64,000 nt of DNA from contig NZ_JAPNOZ010000012.1 in the NCBI RefSeq assembly GCF_029955155.1, positions 701,610 through 765,609 of the forward strand. Direction: 5' to 3'. Position 1 is the stretch's first letter; each line of letters starts with the position of its first letter. The notes under the pieces are model-generated. The model worked only from the letters and a program-made list of their open reading frames with translations. It was not told where the DNA came from and did not search any database. A program made the position numbers and the translations under genes. Source of the stretch: Psychrobacillus sp. NEAU-3TGS. GTDB lineage: Bacteria > Bacillota > Bacilli > Bacillales_A > Planococcaceae. Positions 10,558 through 20,777 of this stretch are shown in pieces.

Positions 10558-11316
10558 TTATTCCCCCTGTTCTTGATCCTTTATTGCAAGTATTGCTAGT
10601 CTTGCTGCTTGTTGCTCTGCTTCTTTTTTGGAACGACCTTTACCAATACCTAATTCTTTTGCGTTTAGTAAAACACGCGAAACGAACGTACGATTATGCG
10701 CCGGACCTTTTTCCTCAACAATTTCATAGCTAAGTGTTCCATTATTATGCTGTTGAACAACCTCTTGTAACTGACTTTTGTAATCCATCACATGCGAAAA
10801 AGCACCGAGTTCTATTTTCGGAAAAACAATTTTTTGTAAGAAGGAGACGACTTCATCTAACCCCTGATCCAAATATAATGCGCCAACAAACGCCTCAAAC
10901 ACGTCTGCAAGTAACGCCGGTCTTTCTCGTCCGCCTGTTAGTTCCTCTCCTTTTCCAAGCAATACATATTTACCAAAGTTTAACTCATTAGCAAATAATA
11001 CAAGTGAAGGCTCACAAACGATTGCCGCACGGAGCTTTGTTAACTCCCCTTCACTCATCATTGTATATTGTTGAAACAAATATTGGGAAACAGATAATTC
11101 TAATACGGCGTCACCAAGAAATTCTAAGCGTTCATTATCGGCAAAAAATTTCCGTCGATGCTCATTCACATAGGATGAATGGGTAAAGGCTTGATACAAT
11201 AGTGCTGGATTATTAAATTGAATTTGAAAATGCTGTTGAAACTGTTCAAACTTTTCTTTTACATTTTCAGAGAATACTGCTTTTCTGATTTGATTATTTT
11301 TGCGATTTACTTTCAT
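10558..11316 (-). CDS. rnc: Ribonuclease III
   Basis: A double-strand-specific endoribonuclease that processes rRNA precursors, 252 residues. The catalytic signature [17 protein letters not shown] is at about residues 61-77, and a double-stranded-RNA-binding domain fills the last 75 residues ([12 protein letters not shown]...[14 protein letters not shown]). It heads a transcript with smc, ftsY, ylxM and ffh, separated from acpP by a terminator. A weak candidate promoter, TTGCAC-N17-TAAACT, lies near 11390-11360. Confidence 0.97.
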   Translation of the reverse strand: MKVNRKNNQIRKAVFSENVKEKFEQFQQHFQIQFNNPALLYQAFTHSSYVNEHRRKFFADNERLEFLGDAVLELSVSQYLFQQYTMMSEGELTKLRAAIVCEPSLVLFANELNFGKYVLLGKGEELTGGRERPALLADVFEAFVGALYLDQGLDEVVSFLQKIVFPKIELGAFSHVMDYKSQLQEVVQQHNNGTLSYEIVEEKGPAHNRTFVSRVLLNAKELGIGKGRSKKEAEQQAARLAILAIKDQEQGE

Positions 11317-11388
11317 GAATAATCTGCCTTCCTCACTTTTTTCACTTTTTCACGTATGCTTTTAAGTTTACCTGTTTATAAAGCATTG

Positions 11389-11443
11389 TGCAAAAAGAAA
11401 TAGAGACGTCCTACTTATTCACCCGGAATAATAGAACGTCTCT
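11389..11443 (-). terminator. Rho-independent terminator after acpP
   Basis: A long imperfect stem (11402-11443, arms AGAGACGT / ACGTCTCT and an inner TTATTC / GAATAA) is followed on the minus strand by ATTTCTTTTTG. It ends the fapR-acpP fatty-acid transcript before rnc. Confidence 0.85.
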
Positions 11444-11458
11444 TTTCGCTATTTGTCA

Positions 11459-11695
11459 TTAGCTTTGTTTACTTTCAATATAGCTAACTGCACTACCTAC
11501 AGTTGAAATGTTTTCAGCATCTTCATCTGAAATTTCCATATCGAACTCATCTTCCAGTTCCATTACTAATTCAACTACATCTAGGGAGTCAGCACCTAGA
11601 TCATCACGGAAAGATGCTTCTAGTTTCACTTCGCTTTCGTCTACACCTAGACGATCCACGATTACTTTTGTTACGCGTTCTAATACTGTTGACAC
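11459..11695 (-). CDS. acpP: Acyl carrier protein
   Basis: The 78-residue carrier that holds growing acyl chains on a phosphopantetheine arm. The attachment serine is in [18 protein letters not shown] (Ser37 from the chosen start). A GTG at 11704 overlaps the G-rich Shine-Dalgarno stretch; the GTG at 11695 has normal spacing and gives [10 protein letters not shown], matching B. subtilis AcpA. It is the last gene of the fapR-plsX-fabD-fabG-acpP cluster. Confidence 0.96.
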   Translation of the reverse strand: MSTVLERVTKVIVDRLGVDESEVKLEASFRDDLGADSLDVVELVMELEDEFDMEISDEDAENISTVGSAVSYIESKQS

Positions 11696-11752
11696 ATTAG
11701 TCACCCCCCCTCAATGATTATACAAAATTCTCTCGTCTAATGAAAGAGGAGA

Positions 11753-12498
11753 TTACATGAACATTCCACCGTTTACATGAAGCGTTTGTCCAGTTATATA
11801 GTTTGCATCATCGGAAGCTAAAAAAGCAACTGCTTTTGCAACATCTTCAGTGTTACCAAACTTAGCAAGCGGGATTTGACTCAGCATTTGAGCTTTCACT
11901 TCTTCCGGAAGTGCATCCGTCATATCTGTTGTGATAAATCCTGGCGCTACAGAGTTCACTGTTATATTACGACTTGCTAGCTCTAATGCCGACGTTTTGT
12001 TAATCCAATTACACCGGCTTTAGCCGCTACATAATTCGCTTGCCCTGGATTACCTGTTACACCAACAATGGACGTAATATTAATAATACGGCCAGCACGT
12101 TGCTTCATCATTTGTCTTGTGACAGCTTTCGTGCATAAAAATACGCCTTTTAAGTTCGTATTAAGTACATCGTCCCATTCTTGCTCTTTCATACGCATTA
12201 GTAGATTATCGCGTGTAATACCTGCATTATTTACTAGAATATCAATCGAACCGAATTGTTCAATTGTAGCACTCACCAATTCTTTAATATCTTCTGATTG
12301 ATCTACATTTGCTTGAATCGCAAATGCTTCACCACCAAGTGCTTTGATTTCTTCTACTACCGCTTCTGCTTTTTCTTTGCTTCCGCTATAGTTAACCGCA
12401 ACTTTTGCACCTTCTTTTGCTAGGTATAGCGCAATATCTTTTCCAATCCCGCGAGATGCTCCTGTAACGATTGCTGATTTTCCGTCTAATTTACCCAT
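11753..12498 (-). pseudogene. fabG: 3-oxoacyl-ACP reductase FabG, interrupted by a frameshift
   Basis: FabG is the NADPH-dependent short-chain reductase of fatty-acid elongation. Codons from 12498 give the cofactor motif [13 protein letters not shown], and the active-site block with Ser, Tyr and Lys (ITSIVGVTG...NYVAAKAG), then the frame breaks after GLTK. One A added to the A4 run (plus-strand T4 at 11995-11998) restores [14 protein letters not shown] and joins the tail [17 protein letters not shown]...LHVNGGMFM to give a normal 248-residue protein. The gene starts inside the end of fabD (8-base overlap). Because FabG is essential, this is more likely a sequence error than a dead gene. Confidence 0.9.
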
Positions 12499-13441
12499 TT
12501 ACATTCTCTCCTAACAAGTCCATTACTTGCTGCAATGATTCTTCATCATGTACACAATACGTCGTAACAGAACGATCGATTTTTTTCACTAATCCACTTA
12601 ATACTTTTCCTGGACCACATTCGATAAATGTAGTGACACCAAGCTCGATCATTTTTCCGATGGATTCTTCCCATCGTACAGGTGAATAAAGCTGCTCCAC
12701 TAATAGGTTTTTAATAGTCGCGCTTTCAGTCACCGGAAGTGCGGTTACATTCGAAATAACTGGAATTTCCGCTTCTTTTAAGTCAAGCGAAGAGATGGCA
12801 TCATCTAATTTAGCTGCTGCTGGTCGCATTAACTCAGAATGGAATGGCCCACTTACTACTAATGGGATTGCTCTTTTCGCACCAGCTTCTTTTGCTTTAG
12901 CAGAAGCTTCTTCCACTCCAGTAGCAGTTCCAGAAATAACGATTTGCCCTGGGCAATTTAGGTTGGCTACTTGTACAGTTTCGCCATTTGCGGATACTTC
13001 TTTCGTTACGTCGATTAACGAGTCTTTGTCTAGCCCTAAAATAGCAGCCATTGCCCCTTCTCCAGCAGGTACTGCTTCATTCATAAAAAGTCCTCTTTTA
13101 TGAACCAATAAAACAGCATCTTCAAAGCTCAGTACACCTGAAGCTACAAGTGCGGAATACTCTCCTAGACTGTGCCCAGCTGTATAATCTGGAGAAATAC
13201 CTGCGTCAAACAACTTTTTCGCCACCATCGTACTAGTTGTCAGTAGAGCAGGTTGTGCATTATAAGTTTTCGTTAATTCCTCCGCTGGACCTTCTAGCAT
13301 AATGTTCGATAAAGAAAATCCTAATACTTCATCCGCTTGCTCATAATATTTTTTACTATCTTCGTTACTTTCAATCAGTTGCTGACCCATCCCAACAGAT
13401 TGTGAGCCTTGTCCTGGAAAAATAAATGCAATTTTAGTCAT
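12491..13441 (-). CDS. fabD: Malonyl-CoA:ACP transacylase FabD
   Basis: FabD moves the malonyl group from CoA to acyl carrier protein. The 316-residue sequence has the N-terminal FPGQGSQ loop (8-14), nucleophile Ser91 in GHSLG (89-93) and the catalytic His201 in GPFHS. It overlaps plsX by 8 bases and fabG by 8 bases, showing tight translational coupling. Expected to be under FapR control through the promoter at 15049-15077. Confidence 0.97.
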   Translation of the reverse strand: MTKIAFIFPGQGSQSVGMGQQLIESNEDSKKYYEQADEVLGFSLSNIMLEGPAEELTKTYNAQPALLTTSTMVAKKLFDAGISPDYTAGHSLGEYSALVASGVLSFEDAVLLVHKRGLFMNEAVPAGEGAMAAILGLDKDSLIDVTKEVSANGETVQVANLNCPGQIVISGTATGVEEASAKAKEAGAKRAIPLVVSGPFHSELMRPAAAKLDDAISSLDLKEAEIPVISNVTALPVTESATIKNLLVEQLYSPVRWEESIGKMIELGVTTFIECGPGKVLSGLVKKIDRSVTTYCVHDEESLQQVMDLLGENVNG

Positions 13442-14429
13442 TGGATAATTCCTTTCTTAATGTACTATGAATAATTCCACACACGTCGTACTCCACCATC
13501 GTTCTTGCTTGGCGGATTGCATGGAAAATAGCGTTCGCATTGGAAGAACCATGCGCTTTAATAACAGGCGCTTTTAAACCAAATAATCCCGCACCACCAT
13601 ACTCCGTATAGTCTAGCTTGTTTTTCAATCCACGAAGCTGGTCTTTTACTAGTAAAGCAGAGAGTTTTGTTTTGGTAGAAGTATTAAACGCTTCTTTCAG
13701 CAGAGTAAAAATGCTTGATGCTGTACCTTCAATTGTTTTTAACACCATATTACCTGTAAAACCATCTGTTACGACTACATCCGCAACGCCATTTAACAAA
13801 TCCCGAGACTCCACATTGCCGATAAAGTTAATCGGTGCATTTTCCAATAATTCGAATGCAGCTTTTGTTAGATCGTTTCCTTTTATATCTTCTGTACCGA
13901 TATTTAATAGTCCTACACGAGGGTTTGCAATGCCGCGTACTTTTTCCGCGTAGACGCTCCCCATAACCGCGAATTGCTCTAAGTGCTCCGGCTTCGCATC
14001 TGAATTTGCTCCTAAATCCAGCATAACAAATCCTTTTCCATCGAGCGTCGGCAAAGTAGGGGCAAGCGCCGGACGATCTACTTGATCAATACGTCCAACA
14101 ACAAACAAACCAGCAGCCATTAATGCACCTGTGTTCCCAGCTGACACACAAGCATCTGATTCACCGTTTTTCACAGATTCAGCCATTTTGACTAAGGAAG
14201 AATTTTTCTTTCTTCGAATGGCACGTACAGGTTCATCCGTACCTTCAATCACTTCCTCGGTATGGATTACTTTTAATCGGTCATGTACTTTAAGGAGGGG
14301 ATTTAACTGTTGTTCATTTCCATACAATTGGATTTCAATATCATCAAAAGCTTGTAGCGCTTCATATACACCTTTTACAATTTCACGTGGGGCATTATCT
14401 CCCCCCATTGCATCAATGGAAATTTTCAT
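13434..14429 (-). CDS. plsX: Phosphate acyltransferase PlsX
   Basis: PlsX converts acyl-ACP to acyl-phosphate, the donor for PlsY in phospholipid synthesis. It is 331 residues, starts with the family signature [20 protein letters not shown] and contains [10 protein letters not shown] and [21 protein letters not shown], all typical. It begins 16 bases after fapR and overlaps fabD. Confidence 0.97.
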   Translation of the reverse strand: MKISIDAMGGDNAPREIVKGVYEALQAFDDIEIQLYGNEQQLNPLLKVHDRLKVIHTEEVIEGTDEPVRAIRRKKNSSLVKMAESVKNGESDACVSAGNTGALMAAGLFVVGRIDQVDRPALAPTLPTLDGKGFVMLDLGANSDAKPEHLEQFAVMGSVYAEKVRGIANPRVGLLNIGTEDIKGNDLTKAAFELLENAPINFIGNVESRDLLNGVADVVVTDGFTGNMVLKTIEGTASSIFTLLKEAFNTSTKTKLSALLVKDQLRGLKNKLDYTEYGGAGLFGLKAPVIKAHGSSNANAIFHAIRQARTMVEYDVCGIIHSTLRKELSND

Positions 14430-14445
14430 TTGTCATCACCTTTAT

Positions 14446-15012
14446 TTAAGACTTTGTTACTCGGTACATACTAAATTGACCGATAAAAACGGTATCATTT
14501 TCTACTTTACTAGTCACTTCGATTAACGTGCTATTTTTTTCTGTATCGCTAGATAGAACGACTGCTTTTGCAATTACTCTATCTCCTGCTTTAACAGGTT
14601 TCACAAACGTAATCGTAGATTTTCGAGTAAGTGCTAATTCATCATTTATAACAGCTACAGCTAAGGAATTTGCTTGTGCAAACAAGTGATGCCCCCTTGC
14701 AATGCCATTTCTTGCAAATACATGGTCTTGGGTAATATCCAATATAGAGATAGCTTGTTTATCTAAATCGATATCGATAATTTCTCCAATTACCTCATTT
14801 AGCGGAAGTGACTTAACTTCTTCTCCAAAATTATGTGCCGCTACTGATTTTATTCGTTCACGTAATTCAGGGATAGATAACTCCATTCGATCAAGACGAA
14901 TCGTTTGAACGCTTACGTTAAAGGTCGAAGCCAATTGTTCATCTGTGATAAATGGATTTTTCTCTAATGTCTCTAGAAGTAGTTGCTGTCTGTCTCTTTT
15001 AGTGTATTTCAT
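14446..15012 (-). CDS. fapR: Fatty-acid and phospholipid regulator FapR
   Basis: A transcriptional repressor of lipid synthesis genes that releases DNA on binding malonyl-CoA. The 188-residue protein has an N-terminal winged helix-turn-helix (about residues 8-60; [20 protein letters not shown]) and a hot-dog effector domain (about 75-188; [17 protein letters not shown]). It leads the fapR-plsX-fabD-fabG-acpP operon, and a FapR-type operator lies just upstream (15028-15044), so it should regulate itself. Confidence 0.96.
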   Translation of the reverse strand: MKYTKRDRQQLLLETLEKNPFITDEQLASTFNVSVQTIRLDRMELSIPELRERIKSVAAHNFGEEVKSLPLNEVIGEIIDIDLDKQAISILDITQDHVFARNGIARGHHLFAQANSLAVAVINDELALTRKSTITFVKPVKAGDRVIAKAVVLSSDTEKNSTLIEVTSKVENDTVFIGQFSMYRVTKS

Positions 15013-15027
15013 CCAATCACCACCATT

Positions 15028-15044
15028 TTAGCACTTGGTACTAA
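15028..15044 (-). promoter_or_regulatory. FapR operator
   Basis: TTAGTACCAAGTGCTAA on the minus strand is an imperfect palindrome close to the known FapR box (TTAGTACCTRGTACTAA). It starts 5 bases after the -10 box of the fapR promoter, where a bound repressor would cover the start site. Confidence 0.85.
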
Positions 15045-15048
15045 TATC

Positions 15049-15077
15049 AGTATATAAATATTAAAAAAAGAATGCAA
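15049..15077 (-). promoter_or_regulatory. SigA promoter of the fapR operon
   Basis: TTGCAT (15072-15077), 17 bases, TATACT (15049-15054). The -35 hexamer lies in the descending arm of the recG terminator hairpin, so terminator and promoter share bases. Confidence 0.75.
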
Positions 15078-15109
15078 GAATAGATTCACATCCATCTCGC
15101 ATTCTTTTT
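15061..15109 (-). terminator. Rho-independent terminator after recG
   Basis: Arms AAAAAGAATGCGAG and CTTGCATTCTTTTT (minus strand) form a 14-pair stem followed by more Ts. The first arm begins inside the recG stop codon. Confidence 0.75.
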
Positions 15110-17164
15110 AATCGATACGTTCTCCATCTAGCGCTTTTGAATGGATAAGAAGGGTTCGGAGAGCTTCCATTTCCTCGGACTCCCAAAATTCATCCGAGCT
15201 TAAAAGCTTCTCAGCATCCACCTTTGCCGTATTAAGCGCTCGATAATCATGCACAAGATCTGCCATTTTAAATTCGGGCAAACCGCTTTGCTTTCGACCG
15301 AAAAAGTCTCCAGGTCCTCTTAGTTCTAAATCTTTTTCTGCTAAAACAAATCCATCATTTGTTTCGGTCATGGACATCATGCGCTCTTTTCCTTCTTCTG
15401 ATTTCGGATCAGCTAGTAATATACAATACGATTGATGCTCCCCACGGCCTACACGACCTCTGAGCTGATGAAGCTGTGCAAGGCCAAAACGCTCCGCATC
15501 AAAAATAATCATAAATGTCGCATTGGGCACATTCACCCCAACTTCCACAACTGTGGTAGAAACGAGTACTTTCACTTCTCCATCTGAGAAGCTACGCATC
15601 ACTTCATCTTTCTCATCCGGGTGCAAGCGACCATGCATGAGGCCAACTGAATAATCAGTGCCCAGTTCTGCTGCCATCATATTATATACATCCACTGCAT
15701 TTTGAACATCTAACTTTTCCGATTCCTCGATAAGCGGACAAATAATATAGGCTTGTCTTCCTTTTGCCAATTCCGCTTTTAAGCGAACGATCAATTTGTG
15801 AAGTTGCTCTTGCTTCATCCAATATGTATCTATTTTTTTACGGCCAGCGGGCATTTCATCGATAATAGAGACATCCATTTCTCCAAAAGCAGTAATGGCT
15901 AAAGTTCTTGGAATAGGAGTTGCCGTCATAAACAATACATCTGGATTTTCGCCTTTTTCTTTTAATACTCTTCTTTGCTCGACACCAAAACGATGCTGTT
16001 CATCCGTAATTACTAAGCCAAGCTGTTTAAATACCACATCTGGCTGTATTAAAGCATGTGTTCCGATCAATAAATCGATGTTTCCTGCTTCTAAGTTTTC
16101 AAGTACCGTTCGACGAGCTTTCGTTTTGGTCGAACCTGTAAGCAAAGCAATTTTGACACCAATTGGTGCTAGCCACTCATCTAAAGAGCTGGCATGTTGT
16201 TCAGCCAAAATCTCTGTAGGCGCCATCAGTGCACCTTGATACCCAGCTGTAATTGTTGCATACAAACAAATCGCCGCCACAATCGTTTTCCCGGAACCTA
16301 CATCTCCCTGAAGTAATCGATTCATCCGATGTGGTTCTTTCAAATCACGGCAAATCTCATTTACGACTCTTTTTTGTGCGTTTGTTAGTTCATACGGCAA
16401 TGTTTCTATTAACTTTTTCAGTTTTTCATTATCGAATGCTATACTATTTCCTACATTTTGTTCTTTGCGAGCTTTTTTTATTGCTTGCATTTTCAACTGA
16501 AAAATGAGCAATTCTTCATACACAAAGCGTCTTCGTGCATTTTTCGAATGCTCTACATTTTGAGGGAAATGTATCCCTTCCAATGCTTCCGATATATCCG
16601 GCAGTCGATAAGGACCCTTTATCGATTCTGGTAAAGGGTCTATTAAATGACCATTCACTTCATCTAACGCTTGACGCATAAATTTACGGAAGACCTTTTG
16701 GCTTATTAAACCTTTTAACGAATAAACCGGTTCAAAGTCTTGTTGATCTGTTTTAGGACCTGCTGAAAAAGTAGACACATTAATAACCTGTCTACCTCGA
16801 TCCCATTTACCAGTTACGGTAACGATGGATCCTGGAATTATTTTATTTTTTAAATATGCTTGATTGAAAAATACTGCTTTAATCAGATGCTGTCCCGCCA
16901 ATAAACGAACTTGCATTCTAGATTTTTTCTGCCCTAAAAAAGTAAGGAAGGCTCACTTTCGACCCTTCCTTCTACAGTAACACGCTCATTATGTGGTGTT
17001 TCTGCTATATTTTTTAATCGAAAATCCTCGTGTCGGTAAGGAAAAGTCATCACTAAATCTTCTAAAGTCTCAATACCGAGTTCTCGCAATGCGTTAGCAG
17101 ATCCACTTCCCACTCCTTTTAAGGAAGTTACTAACTCATCTTTTTTAGTTACCACTAGTGACAA
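15108..17164 (-). pseudogene. recG: ATP-dependent DNA helicase RecG, interrupted by a frameshift
   Basis: RecG remodels stalled forks and Holliday junctions. The first 76 codons (TTG start at 17164, or GTG at 17155) encode the start of the wedge domain (DELVTSLKGVGSGSANALRE). The frame then stops at the A6 run on the plus strand (16936-16941). One extra base joins it to the other 600 codons, which hold the rest of the wedge domain and the helicase core: GDVGSGKT, DEQHRFG, MTATPIPRTL and HQLRGRVGRG. The restored length of 685 matches the family. It overlaps sdaAA by 20 bases. A sequencing error is the likeliest cause. Confidence 0.9.
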
Positions 17165-18044
17165 CTGCTCCGCCGAAAATTTTCGCCTCTAACCATTTTC
17201 CAGTAGGAGTTGCCGCTAAACCGCCTTGAGCTGTTTCCTTTAAAGCAGTTGGCATTGTTTGTCCAATTTTATACATTGCGTCAATTACTTCATCACAAGG
17301 AATACGACTAGTGACACCAGCTAGCGCCATATCAGCTGCCACCAATGAATTCGAAGCACCCATTGCATTTCGCTTCACACAAGGAACTTCTACTAATCCC
17401 GCTACAGGATCGCAAACTAAACCAAGCATATTTTTTAACGTGATCGCAAATGCAGTAGAGCTTTGTTCCGGTGTTCCACCAGCCATTTCTACAATTGCTG
17501 CCGCTGCCATTCCCGCCGCTGACCCTACTTCTGCTTGACAGCCACCAGCTGCTCCAGAAATCGAAGCATTGTTCGCAACAACAAACCCGAATGCTCCCGC
17601 ATTAAACAAATAACGAATCATTTGCTCTCTTGTCGGATTTAATTTATTTTTCACGGCAAATAAAGTACCTGGTACAACTCCCGCAGAACCTGCAGTTGGA
17701 GTAGCGCAAATAGTTCCCATCGCCGCATTTACTTCATTTGTAGCTACCGCTTTACTGACAGCATCTAGCATTAACTCCCCAGATAAAGTGTTCCCTTTTT
17801 TCATATAAGCTTGAAGAAGTACTGCGTCTCCTCCAGTTAAACCGGAAGTAGAGCGAACACCCTTCAATCCTTTTTCAACCGCTTCTTCCATGACAGTCAA
17901 ATTACGATCCATTTGAGCCATAATTTCTTCACGGGAACGACCTGTGATTAACATTTCTTGTTCTATCATAATTTCTGAAATGAGCTTTTGCTCACTATTC
18001 GCTCTATCTACTAACTCACGAACATTATGAAATAACACATCCAT
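17145..18044 (-). CDS. sdaAA: L-serine dehydratase, alpha subunit
   Basis: The iron-sulfur subunit that, with SdaAB, deaminates L-serine to pyruvate and ammonia; 299 residues. It has TPTAGSAGVVPG (115-126) and three cysteines suited to bind a [4Fe-4S] cluster: Cys168 (GGCQAEVGS), Cys210 (LVCDPVAG) and Cys221 (PCVKRNAMG). It starts 12 bases after sdaAB. The recG reading frame begins inside its last codons, so the three genes share a transcript. Confidence 0.96.
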   Translation of the reverse strand: MDVLFHNVRELVDRANSEQKLISEIMIEQEMLITGRSREEIMAQMDRNLTVMEEAVEKGLKGVRSTSGLTGGDAVLLQAYMKKGNTLSGELMLDAVSKAVATNEVNAAMGTICATPTAGSAGVVPGTLFAVKNKLNPTREQMIRYLFNAGAFGFVVANNASISGAAGGCQAEVGSAAGMAAAAIVEMAGGTPEQSSTAFAITLKNMLGLVCDPVAGLVEVPCVKRNAMGASNSLVAADMALAGVTSRIPCDEVIDAMYKIGQTMPTALKETAQGGLAATPTGKWLEAKIFGGAVVTSGN

Positions 18045-18056
18045 CTGACATCCCCC

Positions 18057-18719
18057 TTAATCTGCTATTCTCGTTACTTGTGTAATATTCGGTAGTTTAC
18101 CAATTTCCTCAAGTATTTGCTCATCCACTGTTTGATCCACTTCTATAACCATTAACGCCATATTTCCTTTTTCTTTTCGAGAAACTTCCATATGACCAAT
18201 ATTTATATCGTACTTCGCTAAACAATTAGCTACATTTGCAATACAACCAGATCTGTCTTCGTGCACTACTAAAATGGCTGCTAAATTACCAGAAAGTCGT
18301 AATGGAAATCCATTTAACTCGGTAATTTCAGTTTTCCCACCACCAATAGAGATACCAACCATGGACATTTCCTGCTGGCCATCGCCAATAACAATGCGCG
18401 CGGTATTTGGATGCTCTGTATTTGCCGTCTCCGGTATAAACTCAAAAGTAAGCCCTAATTTTTCCGCATCTTCAAAAGCCGTTTTAATGCGCTCATCAAA
18501 TGTATCATAATCGAGCAATCCGCCAATTATGGCCACATCTGTACCATGTCCTTTATACGTTTCTGCAAAAGATCCATATAAATGTATTTTCGCCCATGTA
18601 GGCTGTTTTCCAAATAAATCCCTTGCCACTCGACCAATTCGTGCTGCTCCTGCCGTATGGGAAGAGGATGGTCCAATCATAACGGGTCCAATTATGTCAA
18701 AAACGGATTTGAATTTCAA
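18057..18719 (-). CDS. sdaAB: L-serine dehydratase, beta subunit
   Basis: The 220-residue partner of SdaAA. Residues 1-145 carry the beta-domain motif GPVMIGPSSSHTAGA; a C-terminal ACT domain (about 147-220; AAILVVHEDRSGCIANVANC) may bind serine. The start is TTG, supported by GGAGGT with 7-base spacing; no in-frame ATG fits. It is the first gene of sdaAB-sdaAA-recG. Confidence 0.95.
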   Translation of the reverse strand: MKFKSVFDIIGPVMIGPSSSHTAGAARIGRVARDLFGKQPTWAKIHLYGSFAETYKGHGTDVAIIGGLLDYDTFDERIKTAFEDAEKLGLTFEFIPETANTEHPNTARIVIGDGQQEMSMVGISIGGGKTEITELNGFPLRLSGNLAAILVVHEDRSGCIANVANCLAKYDINIGHMEVSRKEKGNMALMVIEVDQTVDEQILEEIGKLPNITQVTRIAD

Positions 18720-18756
18720 TGCATAGACCTCCAGTTGACTATTATATTTATCTTCT

Positions 18757-18785
18757 ATTTTACACCTAAAATACTAAATTAACAA
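18757..18785 (-). promoter_or_regulatory. SigA promoter of sdaAB-sdaAA-recG
   Basis: TTGTTA (18780-18785), 17-base spacer, TAAAAT (18757-18762, 5 of 6), 38 bases before the TTG start codon. Confidence 0.65.
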
Positions 18786-19065
18786 AAGGATTAAACTAGA
18801 GTAACCTCTCTGGATTCTTTCCTTGGTACTTACTTGAAAAAATATGAAACAACATACGCTGTGATTTAGCGCGCCGGTATTCGCTTTCAAGCGCAAACAG
18901 TGCCTCCAACCGCTACATTACGTTCCAACATTTACTAATCTGATATAGCATATAGGAATAATTCATGGAAATCGCTAACTTATCAGTGTTGAAAGATACA
19001 ACTCAACCAATGAACGCTACCAAAACAATCTAACGGGCTCTAACATTTTTAAATTCCTCGTGCAT
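18786..19065. other. Intergenic region without recognised gene
   Basis: About 280 bases between the fakA terminator and the sdaAB promoter. It holds a small inverted repeat (GCGC...AAGCGC near 18880) but no credible ORF, RNA gene or repeat match within the window. Confidence 0.6.
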
Positions 19066-19098
19066 AAAAATACCACGGGAACTTCTTTTTCCCGTGGC
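19066..19098 (-). terminator. Rho-independent terminator after fakA
   Basis: Stem CCACGGGAA / TTCCCGTGG (19073-19098) followed on the minus strand by TATTTTTATG. It lies immediately after the fakA stop. Confidence 0.88.
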
Positions 19099-19104
19099 AT
19101 CGTA

Positions 19105-20760
19105 TTATTCGACAGATAAAATATATGGATAAAGAGGTTGTTTACCGTTATAAACTTCCACTTCAACATCTTCATACTGTTCCTCGATGAATGTAGCAAA
19201 AGCATTTGCTTCTTCTTCTGAAACTTCTTCCCCGTAAATGATCGTAACGATTTCTGCATCTTCATCGATCAATGCTTTTGCTAAGCTTGTTGCAGATTCT
19301 TCTCGAGAAGGGTTTGATAAAATAATTTTCCCTTCTGCAAGTGCCATGAAGTCATCTTTTTTAATTTCCACACCATCAATTGACGTGTCACGAACCGCAA
19401 AAGTAACTTGTCCTGTTTTGACATGCGCAAACGCGTTTGTCATATTTTTTTGATTTTCTTCTACAGTTGCCTGCGGATTGAATGCTAAGATAGCTGCCAT
19501 TCCTTGTGGGATTGTTTTTGTTGGTACAACAGCAGCTTCGATTCCTAACACTTCTGCCGCCTGTTCAGCAGCCATCACGATATTTTTGTTATTAGGTAAT
19601 ATTAATACGCGCTCTGCTCCAACAGCTTCAATTGCTTTCACGATATCTTCTGTGGAAGGATTCATTGTTTGCCCACCTTCGATGACAGCAGATGCCCCTA
19701 AGCTTTTAAGCAGATCCGAAACGCCGCTTCCCATTGCAACAGTAACTACAGCGTATGGATGTACCTCTTGTTTTTTCGAAGGCGCTTCTTTAGCGAAATC
19801 ATCGCCTACGATTTCCGAGTGTTGCTCGCGCATATTTTCAATTTTAATTTTGATCAAATCACCATATTGCTGACCATATGTTAATACGTCACCTGGTGTT
19901 TCCGAGTGAATATGGATTTTCGCTACTTCTTCATCTGAAATAACTAATAAAGAATCTCCGAAGGCACTTAAATCATTACGAAACTGTGTCTCGTCAAATG
20001 CTTTTTTACCTTCTTCTAAACGAACCATAAATTCGGTACAGAAACCAAATTCAATGTCTGCCGTATCCATAAATCCTTGCACACTTTTATGATGCTCTGC
20101 ACTTACTAAATCGTCCATCGAATTAGCAACCGTTTTTTCGGGAAGCGCTTCCCCTCTCAAGCTAGCCAAAAAGCCCTCATAGACGAAAACAAGCCCTTGC
20201 CCACCACTATCTACTACACCTACTTCTTTTAACACTGGTAATAAATCAGGAGTTCTGTTTAACGATTGTTTCGCTTCTTCCACAACTTCTGCCATTAACG
20301 TACGAATGTCATCCTCTGTTTCACTTACTTCAACAGCTTTTTTAGCAGCATCTTTTGCCACTGTTAGGATAGTACCTTCGACAGGCTTCATCACTGCTTT
20401 ATATGCAGTTTCTACCCCATAGTTCAATGCTTGTGCAAATTGTTTGGCATTTAAAGTGTCATAACTCTCCACCGATTTTCCAAAACCTCTAAACAATTGC
20501 GATAAAATTACACCTGAATTACCACGTGCCCCCATAAGTAATCCTTTAGATAGGGCTTGTGCCGTTTTCCCAACATGCTCTCCTGTATGCGCAGCAGTTT
20601 CTTTTGCACCCGAAGTCATGGAAAGATTCATATTTGTACCTGTATCCCCGTCCGGTACTGGAAACACATTTAGTGCGTCTACATAATCAGCGTTTTGAAA
20701 AAGATGATGCGCTCCCATCTTGACCATATCCGCAAATTGAATTCCATTAATTAATTTCAT
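19105..20760 (-). CDS. fakA: Fatty acid kinase catalytic subunit FakA (YloV, DAK2 domain)
   Basis: FakA phosphorylates fatty acids held by FakB proteins, giving acyl-phosphate for PlsX/PlsY. The N-terminal DhaL-type nucleotide domain (1-200) shows DGDTGTNM (37-44) and GARGNSGVILSQLFRG; middle and C-terminal FakA domains follow (FCTEFMVRLEEG; ILPNNKNIVMAAEQA). Length 551 is normal. It begins 17 bases after the Asp23-family gene and shares its promoter. Older annotation calls it a dihydroxyacetone-kinase-like protein. Confidence 0.94.
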   Translation of the reverse strand: MKLINGIQFADMVKMGAHHLFQNADYVDALNVFPVPDGDTGTNMNLSMTSGAKETAAHTGEHVGKTAQALSKGLLMGARGNSGVILSQLFRGFGKSVESYDTLNAKQFAQALNYGVETAYKAVMKPVEGTILTVAKDAAKKAVEVSETEDDIRTLMAEVVEEAKQSLNRTPDLLPVLKEVGVVDSGGQGLVFVYEGFLASLRGEALPEKTVANSMDDLVSAEHHKSVQGFMDTADIEFGFCTEFMVRLEEGKKAFDETQFRNDLSAFGDSLLVISDEEVAKIHIHSETPGDVLTYGQQYGDLIKIKIENMREQHSEIVGDDFAKEAPSKKQEVHPYAVVTVAMGSGVSDLLKSLGASAVIEGGQTMNPSTEDIVKAIEAVGAERVLILPNNKNIVMAAEQAAEVLGIEAAVVPTKTIPQGMAAILAFNPQATVEENQKNMTNAFAHVKTGQVTFAVRDTSIDGVEIKKDDFMALAEGKIILSNPSREESATSLAKALIDEDAEIVTIIYGEEVSEEEANAFATFIEEQYEDVEVEVYNGKQPLYPYILSVE

Positions 20761-20777
20761 TATGTTCTCTCCTTATT

